64,000 nt of DNA from Micromonospora tarapacensis (GCF_019697375.1 NZ_JAHCDI010000003.1:124001-188000); one strand, 5' to 3'. Counted from the stretch's first letter, positions 1 through 10,119 are shown. The notes: generated by a model from the letters alone, not told the origin. Made by a program: numbers and translations.

Positions 1-1128
1 CAGTTGCTCGTAGAGATGGACGGGTTCGACGTCAAGGGCGGCGTCATCCTGATCGCCGCCACCAACCGGCCGGACATCCTCGACCCGGCGCTGCTGCGCC
101 CGGGTCGGTTCGACCGTCAGATCCCGGTCGACGCCCCCGACATGGAGGGCCGCAAGGCGATCCTCCGGGTGCACGCCAAGGGCAAGCCGTTCACGCCCGA
201 CGCGGACCTCGACGCGGTGGCCAAGCGGACGCCCGGCTTCAGCGGCGCCGACCTGGCGAACGTCATCAACGAAGCGGCCCTGCTGACCGCCCGTAAGGAG
301 CAGCGGGCGATCTCCAACGAGTCGTTGGAGGAGTCGATCGACCGGGTCATCGCCGGCCCGCAGCGGCGTACCCGGGTGATGAGCGACCAGGAAAAGAAGA
401 TCACCGCCTACCACGAGGGTGGGCACGCCCTGGTCGCCTGGGCGCTGCCGCACGCCGCGCCGGTGCACAAGGTGACGATCCTGTCCCGCGGCCGGTCCCT
501 CGGTCACACCCTGGTGCTGCCCACGGAGGACAAGTACACCCAGACCCGCGCCGAGATGATCGACACCCTGGCGTACGCGCTGGGCGGCCGGGCCGCCGAG
601 GAGCTCGTCTTCCACGAGCCCACCACCGGTGCCGGCAACGACATCGAGAAGGCCACCCAGCTGGCCCGCGCGATGATCACGCAGTACGGCATGAGCTCCA
701 AGCTCGGCGCGATCAAGTACGGCACCAGCGGCGACGAGCCGTTCCTCGGTCGCAACATGGGCCACGAGCGGGACTACTCCGACGTGGTCGCCGCCGAGAT
801 CGACGGCGAGATGCGGGCACTTATCGAACTGGCCCACGACGAGGCCTGGGAGATCCTGGTCGAGTACCGGGACGTCCTGGACAACGTGGTGCTCGAGTTG
901 ATGGAGAAGGAGACCCTCTCCACCGCCGACATGGCCCGGATCTGCGCCCGGGTGGTCAAGCGGCCGCCGATGGCTCCGTACAACGGCTTCGGCAAGCGGC
1001 AGCCCTCCACCGAGCCGCCGGTGCTCACCCCGGCTGAGAAGGACGCGCTCAAGGTGCAGGCCGAGGCCGACGGCGCGCAGGCGACCGTGGGTGGCCCCAG
1101 CTCGAACAACTCGGACGGTTCGCACTGA
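1..1128 (+). CDS. ftsH: ATP-dependent zinc metalloprotease FtsH, C-terminal part (5' end outside window)
   Basis: This is the C-terminal 375 or so residues of the membrane-bound AAA+ protease that degrades misfolded or short-lived membrane and cytosolic proteins. The reading frame is open at base 1 and begins inside the AAA domain ([10 protein letters not shown]). It then shows the second region of homology, with arginine-finger context LRPGRFDR. The zinc-binding protease signature HEGGH lies at about bases 412-426, and the tail is Ser/Asn/Asp-rich as in actinobacterial FtsH. It ends with TGA at 1126-1128, directly against the likely start of folE. This matches the ftsH-folE order of Rv3610c-Rv3609c in M. 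tuberculosis. The N-terminal membrane segments and Walker motifs lie outside the window. Confidence 0.97.
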   Translation, partial: QLLVEMDGFDVKGGVILIAATNRPDILDPALLRPGRFDRQIPVDAPDMEGRKAILRVHAKGKPFTPDADLDAVAKRTPGFSGADLANVINEAALLTARKEQRAISNESLEESIDRVIAGPQRRTRVMSDQEKKITAYHEGGHALVAWALPHAAPVHKVTILSRGRSLGHTLVLPTEDKYTQTRAEMIDTLAYALGGRAAEELVFHEPTTGAGNDIEKATQLARAMITQYGMSSKLGAIKYGTSGDEPFLGRNMGHERDYSDVVAAEIDGEMRALIELAHDEAWEILVEYRDVLDNVVLELMEKETLSTADMARICARVVKRPPMAPYNGFGKRQPSTEPPVLTPAEKDALKVQAEADGAQATVGGPSSNNSDGSH

Positions 1129-1265
1129 GCACCGACGACACGGCGGCCAGTTCCCCACAGCGGGGACTGGCCGCCTCCGCAACCGAGCCCGACAACGGCA
1201 ACCTCGACTACATCGCCGCACGGCTGGTCAACGGTCGCCTCACCGGCCGCCCGGTCGAGGAAACC

Positions 1266-1829
1266 ATGGATCTCGGCCGGATCGAGAAGGCCGTGCGCGA
1301 GATCCTCATCGCCGTCGGCGAGAACCCGGACCGTGACGGCCTCCTGCAGACCCCGGCCCGGGTGGCCCGCGCGTACGCCGAACTCTTCGCCGGCCTGCGC
1401 GTCGACCCGGCCACCGTGCTCACCACCACCTTCGAGGCCAACCACGAGGAACTGGTCCTCGTCCGGGACATCGACGTGATGAGCCTCTGCGAACATCACC
1501 TGCTGCCGTTCCGCGGCAGTGCCCACATCGGCTACATCCCCGGGCCCGACGGGCGGATCACCGGCCTGTCCAAGCTGGCCCGGCTGGTCGAGGTCTTCGC
1601 TCGCCGGCCGCAGGTGCAGGAGCGGCTCACCTCGCAGGTCGCCGACCTGCTGATGGAGCGGCTGGCACCGCGGGGCGTGATCGTGGTGCTGGAGTGCGAG
1701 CACATGTGCATGGCGATGCGCGGCATCCAGAAATCCGGTGCCAAGACCATCACGTCGGCGGTGCGCGGCACCCTGCAGCGGGATGCCAAGTCCCGCGCCG
1801 AGGCGATGGCCCTGATCATCCCGCGCTGA
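1266..1829 (+). CDS. folE: GTP cyclohydrolase I (FolE); true start probably upstream at CTG 1125
   Basis: FolE converts GTP to 7,8-dihydroneopterin triphosphate, the first step of folate synthesis. The core shows the zinc ligands Cys and His in [10 protein letters not shown] and the second Cys in CEHMCM, plus the conserved [16 protein letters not shown] helix. From the ATG at 1266 (GAGG at 1257-1260) the product is 187 residues, short at the N-terminus. The same frame stays open upstream to 1125 with strong G/C third-position bias. It begins CTG AGC ACC GAC at the ftsH stop and contains no ATG, GTG or TTG between. I therefore infer a CTG start at 1125 overlapping the ftsH TGA, giving about 234 residues. 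The next folate genes (folP, folB, folK) resume only at 14494, after an inserted block on the other strand. Confidence 0.93.
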   Translation: MDLGRIEKAVREILIAVGENPDRDGLLQTPARVARAYAELFAGLRVDPATVLTTTFEANHEELVLVRDIDVMSLCEHHLLPFRGSAHIGYIPGPDGRITGLSKLARLVEVFARRPQVQERLTSQVADLLMERLAPRGVIVVLECEHMCMAMRGIQKSGAKTITSAVRGTLQRDAKSRAEAMALIIPR

Positions 1830-1840
1830 CCGGCACGAGA

Positions 1841-2551
1841 TCAGGCGGCCAGCATCGCCAGGACGATCCCGGCGGTGGTCACCACCGCCGGCACCAGGCA
1901 GGCCAGCGCGCCGAAGCGGGCAGTGCGATCCACCCGCTCGCCGGACCGGGGCGGGAAGAGCCGGCCCACCGCCAGCCAACCCACGCCGAACGCGACCGCC
2001 GGTGCCGGCAGCCCCACCACCAGCGCCAGGACGGTCACCGCACCAGCGCCCGTCAGCGCATAGACACCCACCAGGAGCAGTGGAACGATCAGCCCCAGCG
2101 GCGCGTACACCAGCAGGTTGCGCGGGCCGGACGGCCAGTGCGCCACTCGTGGGAGGCCGCGGACCGCGAGCGTGTCGTCCGCCGCGTGCGCCCACCGCCC
2201 GGCGTCGCGCAGCGCCGACAGCGCCACCGCCGGACCACCGGCCATCGACCGGGCCGCCTCGGTCAGCTCCGGCGGCGTCGGCACCAACGAGATCGGTGGT
2301 ACGCCCAGCTCACGCAGCCGGGCCTCCTGGGGTGCCAGCCGGGTGCGTACCGCCGCCAGCTCCTCCCGGGCGGCCTGAACCGTGCGGGCCTGCTCGCTCG
2401 CGGCGGTCGCCGCGCCCCGGCGTACCCCGTCCAGCTGCCGGGCGGCGGCAAGGTAGTCGGCCCAAGCGGCCGGCACCGGATCCTCGGACGCGCCAGCCGC
2501 CCGCTGCCGAACCGGCCGGCCGGCCGTGGTCTGTGCCTGACCGGGAGTCAT
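1841..2551 (-). CDS. Coiled-coil membrane protein, unknown function
   Basis: This is a 236-residue protein I cannot assign to a named family. The N-terminal half is rich in Ala, Arg, Glu and Gln with heptad-like spacing (about residues 30-95), suggesting a coiled coil. Two to three hydrophobic segments follow in the C-terminal third (LLVYAPLGLIVPLLLVGVYA and later ones), so it is probably membrane-anchored with a cytosolic helical domain. Its ATG (2551-2549) overlaps the TGA of the upstream FtsK-like gene by four bases. The two are therefore probably translationally coupled and act together. Confidence 0.75.
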   Translation of the reverse strand: MTPGQAQTTAGRPVRQRAAGASEDPVPAAWADYLAAARQLDGVRRGAATAASEQARTVQAAREELAAVRTRLAPQEARLRELGVPPISLVPTPPELTEAARSMAGGPAVALSALRDAGRWAHAADDTLAVRGLPRVAHWPSGPRNLLVYAPLGLIVPLLLVGVYALTGAGAVTVLALVVGLPAPAVAFGVGWLAVGRLFPPRSGERVDRTARFGALACLVPAVVTTAGIVLAMLAA

Positions 2552-5099
2552 TCCGGTTCCTCCGCCTCGTCGTACGGCACCAGCACCACGCCGCGGTCGC
2601 CGGGGCCGTCCCACAGCACGATCCGATCGGGTCGGGGGCGCCACTCGACCGGGCGGCCGAACACCGGCGTGAGCTGGGCTCCCGGCACCCCCGCCACCGC
2701 AACGGCGGTCAGCTTGTCGACCGTTTCGTCCGGCTCGATCAGCGCCGCGAACGACGGCACCGTCCGCCACCAGCCGAGCAGGTGCTGCCCGGCCGGCGGG
2801 GCGTCCCGTAGCAGCGTGCGCAGCCGAGCCGGCGGCAACTGCTCGGGCGGCGCCACGTCGAGCCCGAAGACCACCAGGTAGGCCGGCTCCCCGCGGTCCA
2901 TCACGGCGAGCAGCCCGGCCAGGTCCACCGTCTCGACCGGGTGCCGCCCGGCCAGCTCCGCCGCGAGGCGTCGGCCAGTGGCCGTGCCTCGGGGTCCGGC
3001 GCGGCCACCACGAACCGCGCCGTACCCGGCGAATGGTGGATCGCCGTGCTGCGGGTGGCGGTCGCCAGCAGCCGGCTCGCCGCCGAGCGGGGACCGAGGA
3101 CGGCGAGATTGCGCCCCGCGGCCGGTCCGAACGGCACCGCCACCGTGCTTCGCGCGACGTCCACCGCCCGTCCGAGCAGCGCTGCTGGGGCCAGTGCCTG
3201 CCCGGAACGGGCCGCCCGGTAGCGGGGATCGTTGCCGAGTAGCGGGCGCGCGTACCCGGCGAAGACCACGGGTGAGGTAGCGTCCTTCGGACGGGCCGCC
3301 CAGAGCCGATGGCGCAGCCCCTCCACGGCGTCCGGCTCGTCCGGAGGGTCCGGATACCGCACCAGCCGCTCGTGACCCCGGATGGCGCCCCGAGGACCGC
3401 CGAGCCCACCGGCGGTGTTCACCACCGCGCTGCCCAACGGCAGTCCCGCCGCGGAGTCGTTGGTGGGCTCCAGCACCGCCCCGCCGCCGGGCAGCGCGAC
3501 CCGCACCGGGAACTGGCCGAGCAGCGAATCCCGCTGCCCACCGTCGGAGCGGGCGCCCAGGCCCAGATCGCCCTCGCCGGCGAGCACCAGGTGCACACCG
3601 TACGCCCGACCGGACCTGGTCAACGCGTCCAGCCGGACAGCGGCCTCGGCGGCCAGCCGATCCCGTTCGGCGAAGAGCACCGGCAGGCTGTCCACCACGC
3701 AGACGATCCGGGGCAACGGACGGTGCCGGCGCAACTCGGCGAAACGCTGGCCACCGGCGCGGGCACCCGCCTCGACACGCCGCTGGACCTCGGCCGTCAG
3801 CTGGTCCAACAGGTCCAGCACGTATTCCCGATCGGCGGCCATCGCGGCGGCCCGGACCTGCGGGATCCAGGACCGGTCCCGCTCGGTCTGCAGGAATTCG
3901 GCGTACGACTCGCCCGCGCCGAGGTCCACCAGGTAGAGCGAGAGCTCCTCCGGGCCGTACCGGGCGGCGAGACCGAGCAGCGCCGTGGTCAGGAAGGCCG
4001 ACCGGCCGGCCCGGGAACGGCCGCTCACCAGCCAGTGCGGGGTCAGTTCGGTGAAGCCGAGCGAGACCGGCCGGCCACCGGCGTCGCCGACCGTGCTGGC
4101 CAACCCGTCCGTCGCGTCAGCCTGCCACAGGTCGCCCTCCGCTGACGGCAACAGATCCGAGAGGGACAGCCGGCTGCCGGCCTCGATCTGGGCGGCGACC
4201 CGGCGGCAGACGCGGTCGACCAGTTCGACCGGTGGATCCGGTTCGAGGAAGACGGGCGAATTCAAGCCACCCGGAGGGCCGGTGCCCCCGGTGGCGAACG
4301 GTGCCCCGGGCGGGTCGCCCAGCAGCGCGTACGCCGTCCGCGTCGAGACCGTGGTGGCGCTGGGCAGCGCGGGCCGTCCGGTCGGCCACCCGGCGACAAC
4401 CAGGTGCAACCCGGCGGGCGGCCCCAGCTCGGCGAGCTTCTCGATCCGCGCCAGGTCGGTCGGCCCGGCCTGCTCGGGCAAGGCGGCGAGCACCAGCAGC
4501 AGCGAACGGTCGTGCCGGCGGGCACCGGACGAACCCGGAGCCACCCACCGCTCCGCCTCGGTGAGTACGGCCCGCAGCCCGGCGGTGTCCGTGGCCGGCG
4601 GGGAGAGCACCCCGGCGTCGCCGAGCGCCGCGAACGGCGCCAGTGTCGCGCCGGTCGCGTCCACCGCGCGTACCAGTAGGGATCCCGCCGGTGTCGCCGC
4701 CAGCAACCGCAGCAGCACGGCCCGCAACAGCCCGGCTACCCGTGGGTCGTGCGCATCGGTGTCCGACACGAGGTGACCGGTGCCGAGCAGCGGAACCAGG
4801 GCGGGAAAGCGGGCGTCGTCCAGCGGCGCCGCAGTGCCGATCCGGACGAAGGGCGGTGGGCCCTCACCGGCCGGAGCGGCCGGCTCGACGGTATCCATGG
4901 TGGCGCCGGCCCAACCCGGTGCGAGGAGGGCGGCCGCGGCCCGCATCCGCTCAGCCAGCGCGTACTGCCGACGCTGGTCGGCCGGAGCCGGCCGGGTCTC
5001 GTCGAGAACCGTTGCCGCCGCGGCGACCGTCGCGGCTGCCCGGCGGTGCAACGCGGCGGCGCGAAGCGTCCGTGCCGTCGGACCGCCCACCGTGTCCAC
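2548..5099 (-). CDS. FtsK/SpoIIIE-like protein with degenerate ATPase motifs, frameshifted near 2967
   Basis: This large soluble protein, about 850 residues once repaired, resembles FtsK/SpoIIIE/EccC ATPase domains. At about residue 350 the Walker A-like loop reads SGRSRAGRSAF. It sits where GxxGxGK[S/T] is expected, but with Arg replacing the catalytic Lys. It is followed by LYLVDLGAGESY, where EccC-type domains have their conserved strand. A second degenerate domain near the C-terminus has LGPRSAASRLL in the P-loop position. The frame from 5099 runs off into an unrelated tail after PEARPLADA. A frame one base away continues LAAELAGRHPVETVDLAGLL down to the stop at 2548. One G is missing in the run at 2967-2968. 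The GTG start at 5099 is the only good candidate. Confidence 0.75.
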
Positions 5100-5288
5100 C
5101 TCCTCCGCCCGAGGTCGGCACCCACTCGCCGGGCAGAGAAGACGGTATCCCAGCGGAGGCTCGACCTCCGGGATGCGCCGCGGCGGTGCGTGGGTGTTGT
5201 CGTGGATCTCACCGGTCGGCAGTGTTCCGTCACGATCTGCTGAATCTGGGGCATTGGGTCCACGGCGTCCAGCCGATAGCCTCAGGGG

Positions 5289-5855
5289 GTGGAATCAGTG
5301 CCGCCCTCCGCCGGTTCCCAGGTCTCCCACGTACCGGCGCAACGGACGCCGCCGGAGGAACTGGCGCCGCCCGCGGTCGCGCCGGTCCCGCAACAACCCC
5401 GGCGGCGGCTGGGAACCGTGCTGACGGTGGTCGCCGGGGTGGTCGCGGCGCTGTGCCTGGGCGGCGGGGTGGTCGGCTACCTCGTCTACGATCGAGCCAC
5501 CACCCCAGACCGCAGCGCTCCTGACGTGGTGGTCGACAACTACCTCCGTGCGTTCCTGGTGGACCGGAATGATGTCCGAGCGGACCTCTTCACCTGCGGG
5601 GGCAACACGGATCTGGACCAGCTCCGGCTGCTCAGGGAGGATCTGGCAGCCCGCGAGGAGCGGTTCGGGACCAGGATGTCGGTCAGCTGGGGAAGACTTC
5701 AGGTGGATCAGGACGGCGACCACGCCAAGGTGCAAGTCGACCTCACCTTCTCCGCTCAGGTAGATGGCATCAGGCAGAGCGATCGGCAGTCGTGGACGTT
5801 CACCACGCGGCTGAGCGAGGGCTGGAGGGTCTGTTTCGGCGGGGCGGCCAGCTAG
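5289..5855 (+). CDS. Membrane-anchored protein of unknown function
   Basis: A 188-residue protein starting at GTG 5289. It has a Pro-rich cytosolic N-terminus of about 38 residues, one transmembrane helix (about residues 41-65, TVLTVVAGVVAALCLGGGVV) and an extracytoplasmic domain with two cysteines. The outside domain resembles the small NTF2/lumazine-like folds common on actinobacterial single-pass proteins, but I cannot name the family. It lies on the plus strand between two minus-strand genes of the secretion-like block and converges on the 195-residue protein downstream with a 4-base gap. No terminator is visible between them. Confidence 0.75.
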   Translation: MESVPPSAGSQVSHVPAQRTPPEELAPPAVAPVPQQPRRRLGTVLTVVAGVVAALCLGGGVVGYLVYDRATTPDRSAPDVVVDNYLRAFLVDRNDVRADLFTCGGNTDLDQLRLLREDLAAREERFGTRMSVSWGRLQVDQDGDHAKVQVDLTFSAQVDGIRQSDRQSWTFTTRLSEGWRVCFGGAAS

Positions 5856-5859
5856 GTTG

Positions 5860-6447
5860 CTACTCCACCCACAGCATGTGGACCGGGACCTCCAGGGTGG
5901 TCGGTGACTGGCCGCGCCAGGCCCAGCGGTACCACTCCACCTCGGGCGCGACGCGTACGCAGATGTCCCCCTCGGCGCCCGAGTAGGTCTCGGTTACGGC
6001 GCGCAGGTCGCGATGCTCGACGACGCCGACCATGTGCACGACCCGGCGACCGGTGACCGAGTCCGCCTCGAAGACCGGGGTGGGTGCCCGGTGGGCGGGA
6101 GCGTCCAGCGAGACGAGCCGCAATCCGCTGTCCGGCGTGGTCCGGGGGCCGACCGTCTCGACCCAGACCCGCTCGACCGGCACCAGCGGCGCGAACACCT
6201 CCACCTGATCGGATTCGGCGCGGTACCACTCGTGTTCCGGGATGACCGGGACGTAGGTGCGGCTGTTCTGCACCACCCGCTCGTCGGCCCGCAGGTCGCC
6301 ACGCCAACCCAGCCCGGGCAGCCCGACCAGCACCCGCTGTCCGCGTAGCTCGACGCGTCCAACCGCCGGGACGATCTCGATCGGGCGCGGTGGCTGCGGC
6401 GCCCAGTCGGGCTGGCCGGCGAACGGGTCCGGAAACGGCTCGGTCAT
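5860..6447 (-). CDS. Conserved hypothetical protein at the end of the secretion-like operon
   Basis: A 195-residue, soluble-looking protein with no signal peptide or membrane helix and no family I recognise. It starts MTEPFPDPFAGQPDW, with a Pro-rich first 25 residues. It has several Trp-Tyr motifs (HEWYRAE, VEWYRWAW) that suggest a beta-rich fold. It begins 13 bases after the stop of the wall-hydrolase gene, so it is very likely the last gene of the same transcript as the VirB4-like ATPase. A role in the apparatus is inferred from position only. Confidence 0.7.
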   Translation of the reverse strand: MTEPFPDPFAGQPDWAPQPPRPIEIVPAVGRVELRGQRVLVGLPGLGWRGDLRADERVVQNSRTYVPVIPEHEWYRAESDQVEVFAPLVPVERVWVETVGPRTTPDSGLRLVSLDAPAHRAPTPVFEADSVTGRRVVHMVGVVEHRDLRAVTETYSGAEGDICVRVAPEVEWYRWAWRGQSPTTLEVPVHMLWVE

Positions 6448-6460
6448 GACGGTGGGTGGT

Positions 6461-7630
6461 TCACCCGGCGCCCTTCAACGGCGCGCCCTTCGACAGCATG
6501 AACGGCACCGGGTCGATGGCGCCCCGGCTGCTGCGGTCGCCGTCGACGTGCACCTCGAAATGCAGGTGCGGTCCGGAGGAGTTGCCGCTGCTGCCCACCT
6601 CGCCGATCACCTCACCAGCCTGCACGGTGTCACCTGGGGCGACCCGGGGACGACCCACCAGGTGACAGTAGCGGGTGATGAGGCCCTGGGCGTGTAGCAC
6701 GTCGACGAACCACCCGCAGCCGCCCTTGCCCGGCCAGCCGTCCACGTCGCAGCTGAGTCGCCCCCGCCAGTCGGGGTCGCAACGGGAGACCAGGACCCGG
6801 CCGGTCGCCGCGACCCTGATCAGGGTGCCCTTCGGAGCCGCGATGTCCACGCCGTTGTGTCCGGGACGGCTGGCGGTCCGGAAACCGGAGCCGACGCCGC
6901 CCGGGATCGGGGCGGTCCATCCGGAGGCGGCGATCTCGCCGGCCGCGGCGGCGTCGCACACCTGCTGCCCGGCGATAAACGCCGTCCGGGCCGCACCGCC
7001 GGCCAGCGCGTTGACGATCCGGGCAGCGAGTTCCTCGTGCTTGGCGTACGCGTCGGGATAGGCACTGATCTGCACCCGTTGAGCGGCCTCGGTGAGCGGC
7101 AACTTCTCCCAGCCGGGCACGCCGACGAGCTTCTCGTAGAACCTGCGGGACGCGTACTCGGGGTTCATCCGCTGGGCGACGGTGCCCCACGAGGCCCGCT
7201 GCTGGAACAGCCCGACGGAGTCGTGGTCGGCACCGATGCCCTCGTTGGGGATGTCCTGCGACTCGCCGACCGTGCGGTTGGCGAGGTTCAGCAGCCGGGA
7301 CTCCTGCATCGCGGTCGCCACGGCGATCACCCAGCCCCGCGGTGGCACCTTCATCTCCTGGCCAACGTGGATGATCACTGCGGCGTTGCGCAGTTGGCGC
7401 TCCCCGTACTGCGCGAAGCGGGGCATCCTGCCGGTGACGTCGACCTCGAAGTCCCCGGTGCACTCCAGGTTGGCCGGAGTGAGTTGCTCGGCGGCGTCAC
7501 CGCCCAGGTCGGTGAGGAAGAAGGCGCCGGCGCCACCCGTGCAGCAGAGCAACGCGAGCGTCGCGGTGAGCGCGGCGGCGAGGGCGCCGACCCGGACCGG
7601 CCGGCGGCGCGGGCGGCTCTCGTCACTCAT
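6461..7630 (-). CDS. Cell-wall hydrolase: lysozyme-like domain plus M23 metallopeptidase (VirB1-like role)
   Basis: A 389-residue membrane-anchored enzyme. A hydrophobic segment near residues 15-38 anchors it. A lytic-transglycosylase/lysozyme-like region follows (about residues 75-190, with AVATAMQESRLLNL and HDSVGLFQQR). The C-terminal M23 endopeptidase domain has the ligands in GHNGVDIAA and HLHFEVHVDG. Two wall-cutting domains in one protein are typical of conjugation and type IV secretion loci of Gram-positive bacteria, where they open peptidoglycan for the channel. Its ATG overlaps the stop of the upstream VirB8-like gene by four bases (7627-7630). The nearby ATPase and VirB6-like genes support the same role. 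Confidence 0.88.
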   Translation of the reverse strand: MSDESRPRRRPVRVGALAAALTATLALLCCTGGAGAFFLTDLGGDAAEQLTPANLECTGDFEVDVTGRMPRFAQYGERQLRNAAVIIHVGQEMKVPPRGWVIAVATAMQESRLLNLANRTVGESQDIPNEGIGADHDSVGLFQQRASWGTVAQRMNPEYASRRFYEKLVGVPGWEKLPLTEAAQRVQISAYPDAYAKHEELAARIVNALAGGAARTAFIAGQQVCDAAAAGEIAASGWTAPIPGGVGSGFRTASRPGHNGVDIAAPKGTLIRVAATGRVLVSRCDPDWRGRLSCDVDGWPGKGGCGWFVDVLHAQGLITRYCHLVGRPRVAPGDTVQAGEVIGEVGSSGNSSGPHLHFEVHVDGDRSSRGAIDPVPFMLSKGAPLKGAG

Positions 7631-8175
7631 TCCGGCTCCCAGTCCACTGCGTCCACCAGCCACCGCCCGTCCGGTGCCACCAGTTCGAGCCGGAGCTGTC
7701 CGGTGTCGAGCGTGATCAACGCCTCCACGAAGGTCTCGCCGCGAGGACGCAGGGTGACGCCCTCGGTCAGCTCGCCGGCGGGTACGCCGGCCGGGTCCAC
7801 GCCGGCGAGCCTGTCGCGGAGAGCGGGGGTCGAGAGCGGACGCAGGCCCTGCTGCCACTCCTCCGCGGTCTGACCGCGCTGACCGAGCCATGCGGCGGCG
7901 AAGCGCTCGGCGACCCGCTCCGGGGTGGCCGCACCGGGTCGGGTCGTCGGTGACGGTGCGGTGCTCGTCGAGATCGCCCCGTCGTCCCCCGTGCTGGGAT
8001 GCACGGTGGTGATCGGATCAGGTGGGCGGTTGCTCAGCCCGGCGGTGGGGTCGGCGGGGCCGGCGACCAGCCGGGCCGCGCCGACCACGCCGAGCACCAG
8101 CACGGCGATGCCGAGGGCGACGCCCAGCCGGGACCGCAGCAACCGGGTGACCAGGAACTCGACCGCCCGCCGCAC
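7627..8175 (-). CDS. Single-pass membrane protein, VirB8/TcpC-like position
   Basis: A 182-residue protein with one N-terminal transmembrane helix (about residues 17-38), a Thr/Ser/Pro-rich linker, and an outside alpha/beta domain of about 100 residues beginning ATPERVAERFAAAWLG. That layout matches VirB8/TcpC-type scaffold proteins of type IV secretion systems. The assignment rests on architecture and gene order, not on a diagnostic motif. It starts five bases after the VirB6-like gene and overlaps the wall-hydrolase gene by four bases, so translation of the three is probably coupled. Confidence 0.7.
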   Translation of the reverse strand: MRRAVEFLVTRLLRSRLGVALGIAVLVLGVVGAARLVAGPADPTAGLSNRPPDPITTVHPSTGDDGAISTSTAPSPTTRPGAATPERVAERFAAAWLGQRGQTAEEWQQGLRPLSTPALRDRLAGVDPAGVPAGELTEGVTLRPRGETFVEALITLDTGQLRLELVAPDGRWLVDAVDWEPE

Positions 8176-8180
8176 GGCAC

Positions 8181-10118
8181 TTACCGGGCCTCGGAGCGGA
8201 TCTGGGGTGCCGGCCTCTCGGGGGCCTGCTCCGCTGATCCCGGGCGGTAGATGACGAAGGACGGGTTCTCCTCCGGCACGTCCGGCTCGGTCCAGGAGGC
8301 GGGCTGGCGGCGACGGGGTCGGGGGGCGACCGGCCGGTCCCCGGTGCGTCGCTCCCGGGCCGGACCGTCGGTCCCGCCCGCCGCCCGGTCATCCGGACGC
8401 TTCCCGGGGGTGGGCGCGTCGCTCGGGACCGGATCCGGGCGAGCCTCCGGGCGCACCTTCGGCTGTAGCGGCGCCGCGGCGCGGCGTCGTCCCACCACGG
8501 GCTCGGCGGTGCCGCCGGGTTCGGCGACGTCGAGCCGGGACGCGGTCCGCATGTCCCGGAAGAACCGCCGGTGCCAGGAACCCGCCGAGCTGACCGCCTC
8601 GCTGCTGTCCTTGCCGCCGAGTTGGGTGATCCGCCGGTAGGGGCGCAGCAGCAGCCAGCCGACCACCCCGCAGAGCCAGACCAGCACCACCTGGAGCCAG
8701 CCGGGCAGCGCGGGCGTGCTCGTGATGAGGTCGACCGCGAAGAGGTAGACGGCGGCACCGGTGCCGAAGATCGCGATGTTGAACAGCGCCGCCACCACGG
8801 CGTTGCCGAGCCGGCGCAGGCCGGCGCTGGCCGGCCGGAGCAGACCGACGGTGCCCAGGATCGGCGCCGCGATCACCGCCCACCGGAAGATCAGGAAGCC
8901 CAGCAGGACCAGCAGCGACGCGGTCAGGTCGAACATGGCGAAGAGCAGGGCGGCGACCACCGCGATGAATCCGGCGCCGACCCGGTCCATGTCCCGGACG
9001 CCCTGGAGGTACTCGTAGGCCTCCGGGTCCTCCCGCTCGATCTGTGCCGCCACCGTCATCCACTGCTGCTTCTTGGCGTTGATGGTGGCCTCGCGTGTCT
9101 GCGGGTTGGCCCGGATCTTCTCGGCCTCCTCCCAGGAGAGGGACTTGGCATCGTAGAGCGCTGCGCCGTACTTCTTGGCGGTCTCGCTGTCGGCCGAGCC
9201 GAGCGCGCCGCGCAGCCAGTTCCGGTAGAGCATCGCCTCCGCCGCCGTGTCGCTGGCCCGGACCGCGGGAGGGCGCTTGTCCGTGCAGGCATCCGGGTTG
9301 GGCATCGCACACCGGTCCGGCGGAACGTCCTTCGAGGCCGGACCCACGGCGTCGTGCACGACGCCCAGCGTGGAGACCAGGGCGCCGTCGGCGAGGTTGG
9401 CGGACTTGACCGGCCAGGCGGCCAGCGCGGTGACCGCCACCATCACCACCAGCGCCCACCCCGCCGTCGTCATCGCGCCGCTCATGTCGGACTGGCGTGA
9501 GCGCCAGAGCAGGTAGAGCCCGACGACGCAGAGCGTGACGATGCCGAAGACGCTGAACACCTTCTGGTAGATCGCCTTGGTGGCCTGGTCCACCAGCGGA
9601 TCCGCCCAGCCCCACATCGTGCCCGGATCCCAGGCGCGCTCGCGCAGTGCGTTCGAGGCGCCGATGATCGCCGTCGCCATCATGAACTCGCCGTTGGCGA
9701 TCGTGTTGGTGAACTTGTAGTCCGGGTGCAGCAGCGTGGTCGCGCAGCCGGTCTCGACATCGTAGGTGCTGTAGCTGTAGCCGGCGTAGCCGTAGTCGCT
9801 GTAGTAACCCTTCGGGCCAGGTAGCTTGGAGGCGTCGGGGCGGGACGCGAACCAGCCGGCGATGCCGGAGTCCGGCGCGTTCGGTGTCGGCGGCTTGAGG
9901 CAGCTGGCTTCAGTCGAGGCGACCTGATTGAGCTTGGCGACACAGGCGCGGAAGTCGACCTGCCACTCCTGCGTCGTGCACAGCTCGGCGGGGGCCTGGT
10001 ACGCGGGCGGCGCCGCATACGCCGGTGTGGCCGTGAGGCCGGACCAGCCGATCGTGGCCGCGGCGAGGACGCCGAGCGCCAGCAGGAGCGCCGTGATCCG
10101 TGCCCGGGCCCTCGCCAT
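8181..10118 (-). CDS. Polytopic membrane protein, VirB6/TrbL-like
   Basis: A 645-residue protein with a signal peptide (LLALGVLAAATIGWSGLTATPAYA), a cysteine-containing extracellular domain, then several transmembrane helices between about residues 190 and 500. A long charged Pro/Arg-rich cytosolic tail follows. This is the usual architecture of the VirB6/TrbL channel subunits of Gram-positive type IV systems. Its start lies one base beyond the stop of the VirB4-like ATPase gene (TGA-C-ATG). The extracellular loop holds a charged helical stretch (WEEAEKIRANPQTREATINA) of unknown role. Confidence 0.82.
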   Translation of the reverse strand: MARARARITALLLALGVLAAATIGWSGLTATPAYAAPPAYQAPAELCTTQEWQVDFRACVAKLNQVASTEASCLKPPTPNAPDSGIAGWFASRPDASKLPGPKGYYSDYGYAGYSYSTYDVETGCATTLLHPDYKFTNTIANGEFMMATAIIGASNALRERAWDPGTMWGWADPLVDQATKAIYQKVFSVFGIVTLCVVGLYLLWRSRQSDMSGAMTTAGWALVVMVAVTALAAWPVKSANLADGALVSTLGVVHDAVGPASKDVPPDRCAMPNPDACTDKRPPAVRASDTAAEAMLYRNWLRGALGSADSETAKKYGAALYDAKSLSWEEAEKIRANPQTREATINAKKQQWMTVAAQIEREDPEAYEYLQGVRDMDRVGAGFIAVVAALLFAMFDLTASLLVLLGFLIFRWAVIAAPILGTVGLLRPASAGLRRLGNAVVAALFNIAIFGTGAAVYLFAVDLITSTPALPGWLQVVLVWLCGVVGWLLLRPYRRITQLGGKDSSEAVSSAGSWHRRFFRDMRTASRLDVAEPGGTAEPVVGRRRAAAPLQPKVRPEARPDPVPSDAPTPGKRPDDRAAGGTDGPARERRTGDRPVAPRPRRRQPASWTEPDVPEENPSFVIYRPGSAEQAPERPAPQIRSEAR

Positions 10119-10119
10119 G

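Noticed and set aside
774-2195. Long minus-strand frame opposite ftsH and folE
   Set aside because: No family match, Arg/Gly-rich composition, and it lies antisense to two clear genes. A shadow of high GC.
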